Source: Bergeyella sp.
Lineage (GTDB): Bacteria > Bacteroidota > Bacteroidia > Flavobacteriales > Weeksellaceae
Assembly: GCA_030263285.1 (NCBI GenBank)
Contig: SZYB01000002.1
Span: 62,001-126,000 of the forward strand
Direction of reading: 5' to 3'
Length of the DNA: 64,000 nucleotides
The translations under genes were made by a program, and so were the position numbers. Positions 54,136 through 62,565 of this stretch are shown here, piece by piece. The notes under the pieces are model-generated. The model was given only the letters and a program-made list of their open reading frames with translations, was not told the DNA's origin and did not search any database. Position 1 is the first letter of the stretch. Every line of letters starts with the position of its first letter.

Positions 54136-55335
54136 TTATAACACTTCAATCTGGTTTTTTAGGAGATCCTCTAACACCTCCCTCCTCCTTATAAGGTGAG
54201 CCTTCCCTTCCAAAAATAAAACCTCCGCAGGCTTAAGCCTGGAATTAAAATTAGAGCTCATCTCAAAACCGTAGGCACCCGCATTTCTGAAAACGAGAAT
54301 ATCTCCTTCTTTCACTTCCGGTATTTTTCTGTCCCAAGCAAACGTGTCCGTCTCGCATATATTCCCCACCACGGTATAGATTCTTTCTGTCTTTTCAGGA
54401 TGTGAGAGATTTTCTATTTTGTGATAAGCCTCATAAAACATAGGGCGTATGAGATGATTAAATCCGGAATTGACCCCCACGAAAACGGTGGCTGTCGTCT
54501 GCTTTATTACATTGGCTTTTACCAAAAAATGTCCGCTCTGGCTTACCAAAAACTTTCCTGGCTCAAACCACAATTCATAATTTTTCTTACTCTTCTTACT
54601 GAAACTTGCCAACGCTTTCTCTACCCTTTTTCCTAATAAAGGCACGTCAGTCTCTAGGTCTCCTTCTTGATAAGGCACCTTAAAGCCACTTCCCATATCG
54701 ATATACTTGAGGTCCGGAAACTTTTCGGAAATTTCCAACATAATCTCCAGCCCCTGTACAAATACTTCCGGATCCTTTATATCACTTCCCGTATGCATAT
54801 GTAAACCTTCTACATGCAGCCCTGTGGTGTTCATAATGCGCTCTATATGCCTGAGCTGATAAATGGAAATCCCAAACTTGGAATCTATGTGTCCGGTAGA
54901 AATTTTGTAGTTGCCCCCTGCAAAAATATGCGGATTAACCCGCACAAAAATGGGACAAATTCCCCCATATTTTGTACCCAGCTGCTCCAGTATAGAAATA
55001 TTGTCGACATTGAGATGTACTTTAAGTTTTATGGCCTCCTCGTACTCTGAGAAGTCCACGCAGTTGGGCGTGAAAAGTATTCGGTCTGCCGTAAAGCCTG
55101 CCTTGAAGCCCAGCTCTACCTCATGAATAGAAACACAGTCAAGGTTTGCACCCAGAGACCGGATATACTTTAGAATATTGATATTGGTAAGAGCCTTGGC
55201 CGCATAAAAAAACTTTGTATTCTCGGAAAAAGAAGAATTTAATTTTTCGTACTGTTTTTTTATACTACTGGCATCATATACGTAGGTGGGAGTGCCAAAT
55301 TTTTGAGCAATATCCAGCAAATCTTTTTGAGTCAT
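54136..55335 (-). CDS. lysA: Diaminopimelate decarboxylase
   Basis: PLP enzyme that converts meso-diaminopimelate to lysine. KFFYAAKALTN holds the PLP lysine (FYAxKA), GLHMHTGSDI and YIDMGSGFKVPY bind the cofactor phosphate, and VGNICETDTFAWDR supplies the conserved cysteine of the active site across the dimer. 399 residues from the ATG at 55335; the frame continues six codons upstream to an ATG at 55353. It acts after Asd in the same pathway and ends at a strong terminator. Confidence 0.95.
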   Translation of the reverse strand: MTQKDLLDIAQKFGTPTYVYDASSIKKQYEKLNSSFSENTKFFYAAKALTNINILKYIRSLGANLDCVSIHEVELGFKAGFTADRILFTPNCVDFSEYEEAIKLKVHLNVDNISILEQLGTKYGGICPIFVRVNPHIFAGGNYKISTGHIDSKFGISIYQLRHIERIMNTTGLHVEGLHMHTGSDIKDPEVFVQGLEIMLEISEKFPDLKYIDMGSGFKVPYQEGDLETDVPLLGKRVEKALASFSKKSKKNYELWFEPGKFLVSQSGHFLVKANVIKQTTATVFVGVNSGFNHLIRPMFYEAYHKIENLSHPEKTERIYTVVGNICETDTFAWDRKIPEVKEGDILVFRNAGAYGFEMSSNFNSRLKPAEVLFLEGKAHLIRRREVLEDLLKNQIEVL

Positions 55336-55445
55336 GACACAATATATTATCAAATACGGATCTAAAAAAATAAAAGACGATATCCACGCTCAACAATTCT
55401 GCACTATATATACAAAGCCCCAGAAAATGTACGGCTTTTTTGCCC

Positions 55446-56672
55446 TTACCCCTCGGGGAGAGGAAATATTTCTACTGCGCCCCTCAACAGAGAAAGTCTA
55501 AGATCGTTTTCTATCTCCGGCTCAGGGTTTTGTATGGGGATCTTTAGTTGATCCACACTTCTTTTGGAAGAAATTTGAGAATACAACTCATAAAAGCCAT
55601 ATGCTTTCACTTTCCCCTTTTGTAAGATCAAAAACACTTTTTCTCCCAGAGTTCTTCCTGCAAGACTCCAAATACCCGTTTGGCTTTTTATATCCAAGAA
55701 CTGCTTTAAATCAGAGGGGTTTTTCCAGTCTGGAAGAGACCCGATGAAGTTCAATACCTTTCTTGCTTGAGAAAGGGACACAAAACGCAAAATAGGAAGA
55801 TCGTTTTTTTGTAGATTCACCCTCCTTAGGACATAAGAATCCTCTACTTGATAAAGCCCAAAAGGGAGTCTTTCCGGCTTATACATTCCTTTGGTATGCA
55901 AAATCAATTGGGCGACCAACGTGCTTCCCACTTTCTCATAATTAATCTGAGCACATTCTTTTTGTAATGTCGTCCATTTTTTGGATTCATAAGAGAGCAC
56001 TTTTTTTGCAACCCTGTTCATATTTTCTGCGTAACATGTGTGGAGCAGTTGTCCGTTTTCTTTTTGGAAATACAAAATACCTATCTCGGAAGGAAGGTCT
56101 TGGGTAAGTTCCTTTACTTTATTAGGATAGGATTTCGCATTTGATTTCGCATATTGCCGTTGAATAATTTCGCTGCTCTTATCCTTACGCATTAGGAACC
56201 TAAAGAGTTCCAGCGTGGCTCTGGCATCGTCTTCCGCCCGATGCACTTTTACGTGAGGAATTCTCAAAGATTTTACCAAATTTCCGAGAGAATAACTTTC
56301 TGCCTCCGGGATTAGTTTTTTCGCAAGTGGAAGTGTATCCAAAACGGGAATTTGGTATTCAAACCCCAATCTCTTAAAAGACTGACGAAGCATTCTGTAA
56401 TCGTACTCCACGTTATGACCCACAAGGGTGGTTCCATGGGTAATTTCCATGATGAACTTGGCAATCTCATAAAACTTGGGCGCCTGCTTTACCATCCCGG
56501 GAGTAATCCCCGTAAGCCTTTGTACATAGGGCGTAATAGGCTCTTCCGGGTTGACCAGAGAAATAAATTGATTGGTAATCTTATGTCCGTCAAACCGAAA
56601 TAACGCTATCTCTATAATGCATTCCTGCCCATAGCCTCCTCCATTCCCTTCTATATCTACAAGACTATACAC
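55446..56672 (-). CDS. DEDDh 3'-5' exonuclease with a degenerate GIY-YIG-like C-terminal half
   Basis: Residues 1-165 form an exonuclease like the DNA polymerase III epsilon subunit: LVDIEGNGG (Asp6, Glu8), VGHNVEYDYRML and HRAEDDARAT provide the DEDDh residues. The second half matches the layout of a UvrC-type GIY-YIG domain, as in related Bacteroidota proteins, but the motifs are eroded: GILYFQKENGQLLHTCYAEN stands where GIYYF...YVGKS is expected. The exonuclease half looks active, the second half does not. It starts 52 bp after the HerA-like gene. Confidence 0.84.
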   Translation of the reverse strand: MYSLVDIEGNGGGYGQECIIEIALFRFDGHKITNQFISLVNPEEPITPYVQRLTGITPGMVKQAPKFYEIAKFIMEITHGTTLVGHNVEYDYRMLRQSFKRLGFEYQIPVLDTLPLAKKLIPEAESYSLGNLVKSLRIPHVKVHRAEDDARATLELFRFLMRKDKSSEIIQRQYAKSNAKSYPNKVKELTQDLPSEIGILYFQKENGQLLHTCYAENMNRVAKKVLSYESKKWTTLQKECAQINYEKVGSTLVAQLILHTKGMYKPERLPFGLYQVEDSYVLRRVNLQKNDLPILRFVSLSQARKVLNFIGSLPDWKNPSDLKQFLDIKSQTGIWSLAGRTLGEKVFLILQKGKVKAYGFYELYSQISSKRSVDQLKIPIQNPEPEIENDLRLSLLRGAVEIFPLPEG

Positions 56673-56724
56673 GTTTTCGGAACAAATTAGTGCTGTATCT
56701 CAGATTAAAAAACCCAACTTTTCT

Positions 56725-58248
56725 CTACTTTTGCCCTTTTTTGATAAAAGAAGCCACAAGCTTCTCCGCCAACCTTCTCACTACAGTATTTATGAAAATT
56801 TTCCCCGCACTACTGGCAAGCACCTGTTCCAATACACCTTTTTCTTGCTTTCCACCGGCTGTAGAGTCAGGCAAAGCATCATTCAACGGAGCAGCAGCGC
56901 GTCTTTGATCAATTATATCACCGGTAAAATTTATTTTTACAGGATTTTCATACTTGGCTACCAAAGAAGACTGAGCAACAAGGCTTTTTATTTCTCTGTC
57001 AGAAAGCACATCCATTCTTGATTCCGGAGAAATCAGGTAAGTATGTACGAGCGGCGTAGGCACTCCTTTCTCATCGAGAGCGGTTATAAAAGCCTCTCCT
57101 ATGCCTAAATTTTGGATCAGATTTGATGCATTATAATACTCGGTCACAGGATAGTTTTCTATCGCTTTGGTAATTTTTTTTCGGTCTTTTGCCGTAAAAC
57201 CTCTTAAAGCATGCTGTATTTTTAGCCCCAACTGGGAGAGCACGGCCCCCGGTATATCCTCCGGAATCTGCGTAATAAAATAAATGCCCACTCCCTTCGA
57301 GCGGATGAGCTTTACCATCGTCTCTATCTGAGATTGCAGGGTTTTCGAGGCCTCACGGAAAATAAGGTGCGCCTCATCTATAAATAAAACAAACTTGGGC
57401 TTTACAGCATCTCCCTCTTCCGGAAAAAGAGAATAAATTTGCGAAAACAAGAAGAGCATAAAGGTGGAAAAAAGCTGAGGCTTACTCTGGATATCGTCTA
57501 CCCTTAGGATATTCACCACTCCTTTTCCCTCCCTGTTTTTCAGCAAGTCCCAAACGTCAAAACTCGGCTCCCCAAAAAATAAGGCACCTCCCTGCTGCTC
57601 CAAAGATACAACGGCTCTGAAAATTGCCCTTAAAGACGCAGAAGAAACAGCCCCGTAACCGGTAGAAATTTCTGCCCTGCCCTGCGGGGTATCGTTCACA
57701 TATTGCAGTACTTTTTTCAGGTCTCCAAGACTGACTAAAGACAGATTTTGATCTTCACAGTACTTGAAAATTATAGATATGATGCTGCTTTGCGTATCAT
57801 TGAGCCCCAGTATTTTACTCAAAAGAACAGGTCCGAATTTCTCTACAGTAGCTCGTAATTTTACTCCCGCGGCTCCTGATATGGTCATTAGCTCTACAGG
57901 AAAAGCCTGAGGAGAATACAAAAGCCGTGTCTTCTTATAACGCTCCTCTATTGTCTCTTTTTTTTCTCCAGGTTCGGCAATTCCAGAAAAATCCCCTTTT
58001 ATATCCAGAACTAAAGACGGTACGCCCACACGAGACAACTGCTCTGCAAACACCTGTAAAGTTTTTGTTTTTCCCGTTCCGGTGGCTCCGGCAATAAGTC
58101 CATGTCTGTTAATGGTCTTAAGAGGAAGTGCTACATCTACCTCCAAAACTATCTCCCCTCCAAGCATAGCTTTCCCCAGCATAATCTGGTCTCCCTTTGT
58201 ACTGTACCTGCCCGTAAGCTCTTCTATAAATTTTGCTTTGTCCTGCAT
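56725..58248 (-). CDS. HerA-like ATPase (DUF853 family)
   Basis: A 507-residue ATPase of the HerA/FtsK superfamily DUF853 group. Walker A is GATGTGKT (Lys60) and Walker B lies in FVLFIDEAHLIFREASK; the arginine-rich FITQIPEDIPGAVLSQLG region follows. Members are DNA-translocase-like but the function of this group is unsettled. The C-terminal 80 residues (from about residue 430) are low-complexity and carry a basic end. It is encoded upstream of the exonuclease, which fits a role in DNA processing. Confidence 0.88.
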   Translation of the reverse strand: MQDKAKFIEELTGRYSTKGDQIMLGKAMLGGEIVLEVDVALPLKTINRHGLIAGATGTGKTKTLQVFAEQLSRVGVPSLVLDIKGDFSGIAEPGEKKETIEERYKKTRLLYSPQAFPVELMTISGAAGVKLRATVEKFGPVLLSKILGLNDTQSSIISIIFKYCEDQNLSLVSLGDLKKVLQYVNDTPQGRAEISTGYGAVSSASLRAIFRAVVSLEQQGGALFFGEPSFDVWDLLKNREGKGVVNILRVDDIQSKPQLFSTFMLFLFSQIYSLFPEEGDAVKPKFVLFIDEAHLIFREASKTLQSQIETMVKLIRSKGVGIYFITQIPEDIPGAVLSQLGLKIQHALRGFTAKDRKKITKAIENYPVTEYYNASNLIQNLGIGEAFITALDEKGVPTPLVHTYLISPESRMDVLSDREIKSLVAQSSLVAKYENPVKINFTGDIIDQRRAAAPLNDALPDSTAGGKQEKGVLEQVLASSAGKIFINTVVRRLAEKLVASFIKKGQK

Positions 58249-58360
58249 TAATTCTTAAATTCTTGTGGATTATGCAATTCGTCACCCCAGCCGCAATTTA
58301 GTAAAATATTTCCCTTCCTTGAAGTGACAATAAAAAACAGACAAACATAATTTTCCAGCT

Positions 58361-58390
58361 TTTGCGGATCGGCAAGAATGTATAAATTTG
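58361..58390 (+). promoter_or_regulatory. Promoter of the 58423 gene
   Basis: TTTG (58361-58364) and TAAATTTG (58383-58390) form a near-perfect Bacteroidota promoter with an 18-bp spacer, ending 32 bp before the ATG. It also sets the start at 58423 rather than further upstream. Confidence 0.7.
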
Positions 58391-58422
58391 TGTGAAAGTT
58401 TATTCAATTTATTCAGCAACTT

Positions 58423-58812
58423 ATGACCGAAGCAGAGCTATGGCGGGAAGTGGAATTTTTTTTTCAAAAGAAATTTGCGGTAGAAAAGAATGCTCCACTC
58501 GAAATGTATCTTTTTTTGATCGGAGTTCAGGAACTGGGGAGCGGAAAACAAAAATATACAAAAGACGACAAACTAAATATCCTTCATATTGCCGTGTGCA
58601 ACCTCCTGGAACCGTTAGGGTATTACAAATTTTCTCACTATGATAAAGACGGATATCCACATTTCGATGTTTTAGCACCACTGCCAGAACTTAAACCCAA
58701 TGAGCAAACATTGCTAATGAAAAAAGCCATCATTCAGTATTTTATAAAAGAAAATCTTTTTTCGGAAGAAGTTATACTCGCCCTCGGCAATAGATATAGA
58801 CTTTTACCCTAA
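58423..58812 (+). CDS. Conserved hypothetical protein
   Basis: A 129-residue soluble protein without signal peptide or membrane segment. It begins MTEAELWREVEFFFQKKF, followed by EMYLFLIGVQELGSGKQKYT and HIAVCNLLEPLGYY, a helical pattern, and ends with an aromatic-rich segment. Its codon use and promoter indicate a real gene. I recognise it only as a type of protein common in flavobacteria; function unknown. Confidence 0.72.
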   Translation: MTEAELWREVEFFFQKKFAVEKNAPLEMYLFLIGVQELGSGKQKYTKDDKLNILHIAVCNLLEPLGYYKFSHYDKDGYPHFDVLAPLPELKPNEQTLLMKKAIIQYFIKENLFSEEVILALGNRYRLLP

Positions 58813-58841
58813 ACAAAACATAAATCATGCATGAGTTTAAA

Positions 58842-58872
58842 TTTATCTTAAAAAGATCTTTTTTAAGATAAA
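58842..58872. terminator. A/T-rich near-perfect palindrome
   Basis: TTTATCTTAAAAA and TTTTTTAAGATAAA form a 31-bp palindrome 29 bp after the stop of the preceding gene, followed by AAAACC. It has no G/C stem, so it may be a weak terminator or the binding site of a regulator near the kinase promoter. Confidence 0.4.
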
Positions 58873-58896
58873 AAACCTATAAAATAATCTGTTTTA

Positions 58897-58927
58897 TTGT
58901 CGTAAAACAATATATCTCATACCTTTG
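58897..58927 (+). promoter_or_regulatory. Promoter of the histidine kinase/response regulator pair
   Basis: TTG (58897-58899) and TACCTTTG (58920-58927) are spaced by 20 bp, a textbook Bacteroidota arrangement, 42 bp before the kinase ATG. The palindrome at 58842-58872 lies just upstream. Confidence 0.75.
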
Positions 58928-58969
58928 TCGCACCGGGGGAGGTTAAGGTAGAGTATCCCGTCCTAAAGA

Positions 58970-60517
58970 ATGAACAAGCGATTTATTCCTATTATTTCTT
59001 TTCTTATGTCTGTTTCTCTGATCATCTTTGTGATGCTCCAGATTAATTGGCTGAAAGAATATTACGGTGCAATAGATCATGAATTTTCTACAAAAGTAAA
59101 AGCCGCAATAGAAAGCACCATCCACAGAGTTCAAGAAAACGAAATAAACAATTACCTCAATAAAGATTTTCGTAACCTCCGAAACACCGTAAAAGAGAAT
59201 AACTACAAACCTTCCCTCACTACTATCCAGCAAACAGAAGACTCTGCAAGCAAAAAAATAATTACCTACTCCAAAAACATTATACAAAAAGAAAATATCC
59301 CGGTTTCTAAACAAGGAGACTCTCTGCTCAAGACAAAAATGTTTACCGAGGAGGGAATCATAAGAATCCGAAGAGAAAGAACCATTCCAGAAATCCTCAC
59401 CACCGAGGTAAGCAAATCTATAGACAATGGAGACTTTATTATGCGAGAATTTGTCCGTCTTAACGCTACCAATCTGCCTATAGAGAAAAGAGTAAGCAAA
59501 AAAAATTTAAATAAAATACTCTCAGAGGAATTAGAAAAAAAAGGAATACTCCTAAGATTCAGTTTCTGTATCCTCAATAAAAATATGGAAAAAACTTCTG
59601 TAGGTACAGAATCTTTCAAAGAACATGAAGAACATCAAAAGTACAACTATCCCCTCTTTAAGGATTCTAGAGGAAACACCCTGTATACACTTTCCGTAAT
59701 TTTCCCCAGAAAAAACTATTCTTTATTCAAAGATAATTTTATCATGCTTTCGGGCACCATACTTACACTTTTTGTTATACTGGGTATCTATATCATCTCC
59801 ATAAATTACATGATGAGACAGAAAAAAATTGCAGAGATAAAAACAGATTTTATAAATAATATGTCCCATGAACTCAAAACTCCCATTGCCACTATTTCTG
59901 TGGCTACAGATGCTCTGGTGAACGAAAAAATAAGCTCCGATAAAGAAAAAGTCCACTATTATTCTCAGGTTATAAAGCAGGAAAACTTGCGGATGAAAAA
60001 ACAGGTAGAAAACATCCTGAACATGTCCAAACTGGAGAGAAACAAGATTACTCTTTTTTTAAAAGAAATCAATGTGGAGGAAATGATAAAAAAAATCACC
60101 GAATCCTTTTCCCTGATCATCAAAAAAAGAAACGGCACACTGGAGTTTGTATCAGAAGCAAAAAGAAAAAGCTTCGGAGTAGATGAGTTTCATCTCTCAA
60201 ACACAATGGTCAATCTATTGGATAACGCAAACAAATACTCTCCGGAAAAACCTCACATAAGGATAATCACAAAAAATGAAGGGGACTGGTTTATTGTAGA
60301 AATTTCTGACCAAGGGATAGGCATTAGTACCGAAAATAAAAATAAAGTGTTTGAGAAGTTTTTCCGAGAAGAATCCGGCAATATCCACAATGTAAAGGGG
60401 CAAGGTTTGGGGCTCACGTACGTAAAGGAAATCACCCGTCTCCATGGCGGAAAAATCCTCGTAGAATCCGAAAAAAAAACCGGAACCACATTCATCCTAA
60501 AATTACCCATGGTATGA
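58970..60517 (+). CDS. Sensor histidine kinase
   Basis: A 515-residue membrane kinase. One helix at residues 5-27, a periplasmic sensor domain without a recognisable family, and a second helix (FVILGIYIISINYMM) precede the cytoplasmic core. HisKA has NNMSHELKTPIATI with the phosphorylated His300; the ATPase has NLLDNANKYSP (N box), ISDQGIGIS (G1), EKFFREESGN (F box) and GQGLGLTYVK (G2). The response regulator follows 30 bp downstream, so the two are partners. Confidence 0.95.
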   Translation: MNKRFIPIISFLMSVSLIIFVMLQINWLKEYYGAIDHEFSTKVKAAIESTIHRVQENEINNYLNKDFRNLRNTVKENNYKPSLTTIQQTEDSASKKIITYSKNIIQKENIPVSKQGDSLLKTKMFTEEGIIRIRRERTIPEILTTEVSKSIDNGDFIMREFVRLNATNLPIEKRVSKKNLNKILSEELEKKGILLRFSFCILNKNMEKTSVGTESFKEHEEHQKYNYPLFKDSRGNTLYTLSVIFPRKNYSLFKDNFIMLSGTILTLFVILGIYIISINYMMRQKKIAEIKTDFINNMSHELKTPIATISVATDALVNEKISSDKEKVHYYSQVIKQENLRMKKQVENILNMSKLERNKITLFLKEINVEEMIKKITESFSLIIKKRNGTLEFVSEAKRKSFGVDEFHLSNTMVNLLDNANKYSPEKPHIRIITKNEGDWFIVEISDQGIGISTENKNKVFEKFFREESGNIHNVKGQGLGLTYVKEITRLHGGKILVESEKKTGTTFILKLPMV

Positions 60518-60547
60518 ATTAAGTATTAAATAATAAAATACAATGAC

Positions 60548-61234
60548 ATGAACAGCAGAATTTTATTAGTAGAAGATGATCAAAGTTTAGGCATAGTCTT
60601 AAAAGATTATCTAACCATAAACAACTTTGAGGTAACCCTTGCTCCCGATGGAGAAAAGGGGCTGGAAGAGTTTACAGAAAGAGAGTTTGACATCTGTATT
60701 CTAGATGTTATGATGCCCAAAAAGGACGGTTTTTCGCTGGCAGAAGACATAAAAAAAATCAATAGAAACATGCCTATTATATTCCTTACCGCAAGAAATA
60801 TGAGAGAGGATGTGTTGAAAGGTTATCAGCTAGGGGCAGATGATTACATCAGTAAGCCTTTTGATACCGAACTTCTATTGTACAAAATACGGGCGATTAT
60901 CCAAAGAAGTTCAAATCTGGAAAATGAAGACCAAGAACAGTTTGAGATGAGCAATATTTCTTTTGATTCTGTGCTACGTCAACTGAAAATAGGAGACAAA
61001 ACGTACAAACTTTCACCCAAAGAAAACGAGCTTCTCAAGCTTTTATGCATACATCAGAATGACTTTATGGCCAGAGGTCTTGCCTTGAGAAAAATCTGGA
61101 AAAAAGAAAACTACTTTACTGCGAGAAGCATGGATGTATACATTGCCAAATTACGAAAGATTCTAAAAGAAGATCCAGGATTGGAAATAATCAACGTACA
61201 CGGAGAAGGTTTCAGACTCCTAGTAAAGAATTAA
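60548..61234 (+). CDS. OmpR/PhoB-type response regulator
   Basis: A 228-residue regulator with an N-terminal receiver domain (acidic pair EDD, phospho-acceptor Asp53 in CILDVMMPKKDG, Lys in ISKPFD) and a C-terminal winged helix (LSPKENELLKLLCIHQN, SMDVYIAKLRKILKED). It is the partner of the kinase and has no other gene in its unit. The signal is unknown. A hairpin follows at 61244-61276. Confidence 0.95.
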   Translation: MNSRILLVEDDQSLGIVLKDYLTINNFEVTLAPDGEKGLEEFTEREFDICILDVMMPKKDGFSLAEDIKKINRNMPIIFLTARNMREDVLKGYQLGADDYISKPFDTELLLYKIRAIIQRSSNLENEDQEQFEMSNISFDSVLRQLKIGDKTYKLSPKENELLKLLCIHQNDFMARGLALRKIWKKENYFTARSMDVYIAKLRKILKEDPGLEIINVHGEGFRLLVKN

Positions 61235-61243
61235 GTCCTACCC

Positions 61244-61276
61244 GTAGTGTAAATAGCGTACATACCCTTACGCTAC
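61244..61276 (+). terminator. Possible terminator of the kinase/regulator pair
   Basis: GTAGTGTAA and TTACGCTAC form a 9-bp stem with one G-U pair around a 15-nt loop, 9 bp after the stop, followed by AGTTCTTTAACCTTTT. The T tract is interrupted, so confidence is low. Confidence 0.4.
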
Positions 61277-61331
61277 AGTTCTTTAACCTTTTGGAAGATT
61301 AGAGAATCACCAGAAAATAACCTAAACACTG

Positions 61332-61949
61332 CTATGGAAATAGCATAGGGGTTATAAAATCCCTGGAGGTATCTCCCCTGGCGGGGGAATATTCTCTGCC
61401 GTAGAAAATCATCTGTAAGTGAAGTTTGTTCCAGGAATTTTTCGGAAAAATTTTTTTTGCATCCTTTTCGGTTTGCACTACATTTTTTCCTTCCGTGAGC
61501 TTCCATTGCTTCATCAATCTATGAATATGGGTATCTACCGGAAAGGCAGGATGACCAAAAGCCTGACTCATAACCACCGAAGCGGTCTTATGACCTACCC
61601 CGGGCAGTGCCTCCAGCAGCTCAAAAGACTCTGGAACTTCCCCTTCATGTCTCTCCAAAAGGAGTTCTGACATTTTTTTTAGATTCTTTGCTTTTTGATT
61701 GGAAAGTCCTATTTCTTTTATTAATTCTTTTATCTCGCTTACTTCCAACGCTGCCATTTTTTTCGGAGTATCCGCAATTTTAAAGAGTCCGGGAGTCACT
61801 TCGTTTACTTTTTTGTCCGTTGTCTGAGCAGAGAGGACCACAGCCACCAACAGAGTAAAAGCATCTTTGTAGTTCAGAGGAACAGGAACGCTAGGATACA
61901 GTTTCTCTAGTTCGTCCCGTACAATAAGTGCCCTTTGCTTTTTGGTCAT
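61332..61949 (-). CDS. nth: Endonuclease III-like DNA glycosylase lacking Fe-S cysteines
   Basis: Base-excision enzyme that removes oxidised pyrimidines and cuts at AP sites. The helix-hairpin-helix LPGVGHKTASVV contains the catalytic Lys121, and FPVDTHIHRL contains Asp139. The usual C-terminal four-cysteine Fe-S cluster is absent: the sequence ends IFYGREYSPARG and then 14 unrelated residues, with serine where the first cysteine is expected. The ATG at 61949 is chosen because the promoter box lies at 61968-61975. It is divergent from bcp. Confidence 0.88.
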   Translation of the reverse strand: MTKKQRALIVRDELEKLYPSVPVPLNYKDAFTLLVAVVLSAQTTDKKVNEVTPGLFKIADTPKKMAALEVSEIKELIKEIGLSNQKAKNLKKMSELLLERHEGEVPESFELLEALPGVGHKTASVVMSQAFGHPAFPVDTHIHRLMKQWKLTEGKNVVQTEKDAKKIFPKNSWNKLHLQMIFYGREYSPARGDTSRDFITPMLFP

Positions 61950-61967
61950 TTTTGGAGTATTTTCGTA

Positions 61968-61975
61968 CAAAAATA
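61968..61975 (-). promoter_or_regulatory. -7 box of nth
   Basis: TATTTTTG on the minus strand fits TAnnTTTG exactly and lies 18 bp before the ATG at 61949. It overlaps the alternative upstream ATG at 61970, which is therefore unlikely. Confidence 0.5.
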
Positions 61976-61981
61976 CAGATT

Positions 61982-62443
61982 ATGCTACAGGTGGGAGACG
62001 AGTTGCCTCGTTTTGAGGGTCCTAATCAGGAGGAAAAGATCATAAAGTCCGAAGATTTTAGAGGACGTCGGCTTGTGATATTTTTCTATCCAAAGGCCGG
62101 TACGCCCGGATGTACCGCAGAGGCTTGCAACTTAAACGAAAATTTTGATGCCTTAAAAAAGGCCGGTTACCAGATTCTGGGTATCAGTGTAGATCCCGTA
62201 AAAAACCAAAAAAAATTCCATGAGAAATATAGTTTCAAATTTGATCTGATTTCGGACGAAAATAAGGATATTGTGGAGAAATTTGGGGTGTGGCAAATGA
62301 AAAAATTCATGGGAAAAGAATATATGGGGATTGTACGCACTACTTTTTTGTTTGACGAAAATGCTCTTTGCACCCGGGTAATAGAAAAAGTAAACACCAA
62401 AGCGCATGCCCAACAAATAATTGACGTTTCTGTCTGCAAATAA
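61982..62443 (+). CDS. bcp: Thioredoxin-dependent peroxiredoxin (BCP/PrxQ)
   Basis: Reduces hydrogen peroxide and organic peroxides with thioredoxin. GTPGCTAEACNLN gives the peroxidatic Cys44 and the resolving Cys49, the spacing of the BCP type. The start is the ATG at 61982 (MLQVGDELPRFEGPNQ, 153 residues); the longer frame would read through the nth start region. It lies 32 bp from the nth start, divergently. Confidence 0.93.
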   Translation: MLQVGDELPRFEGPNQEEKIIKSEDFRGRRLVIFFYPKAGTPGCTAEACNLNENFDALKKAGYQILGISVDPVKNQKKFHEKYSFKFDLISDENKDIVEKFGVWQMKKFMGKEYMGIVRTTFLFDENALCTRVIEKVNTKAHAQQIIDVSVCK

Positions 62444-62565
62444 AACGAGAGAGATTTTTTTTTCATGAAAGAAAGTCAGGGTGTCCTTTGCCAAAACGAG
62501 GAATAATTGCCCGCCACGTGGAAAACAAATACCTGCTATCTTTCGTGGTATGCGAGATTGAGAGT

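Noticed and set aside
53961-54149. Basic ORF upstream of the candidate peptide, overlapping the lysA end
   Set aside because: It reads through the lysA terminator hairpin on the same strand and looks like random lysine/arginine-rich text.
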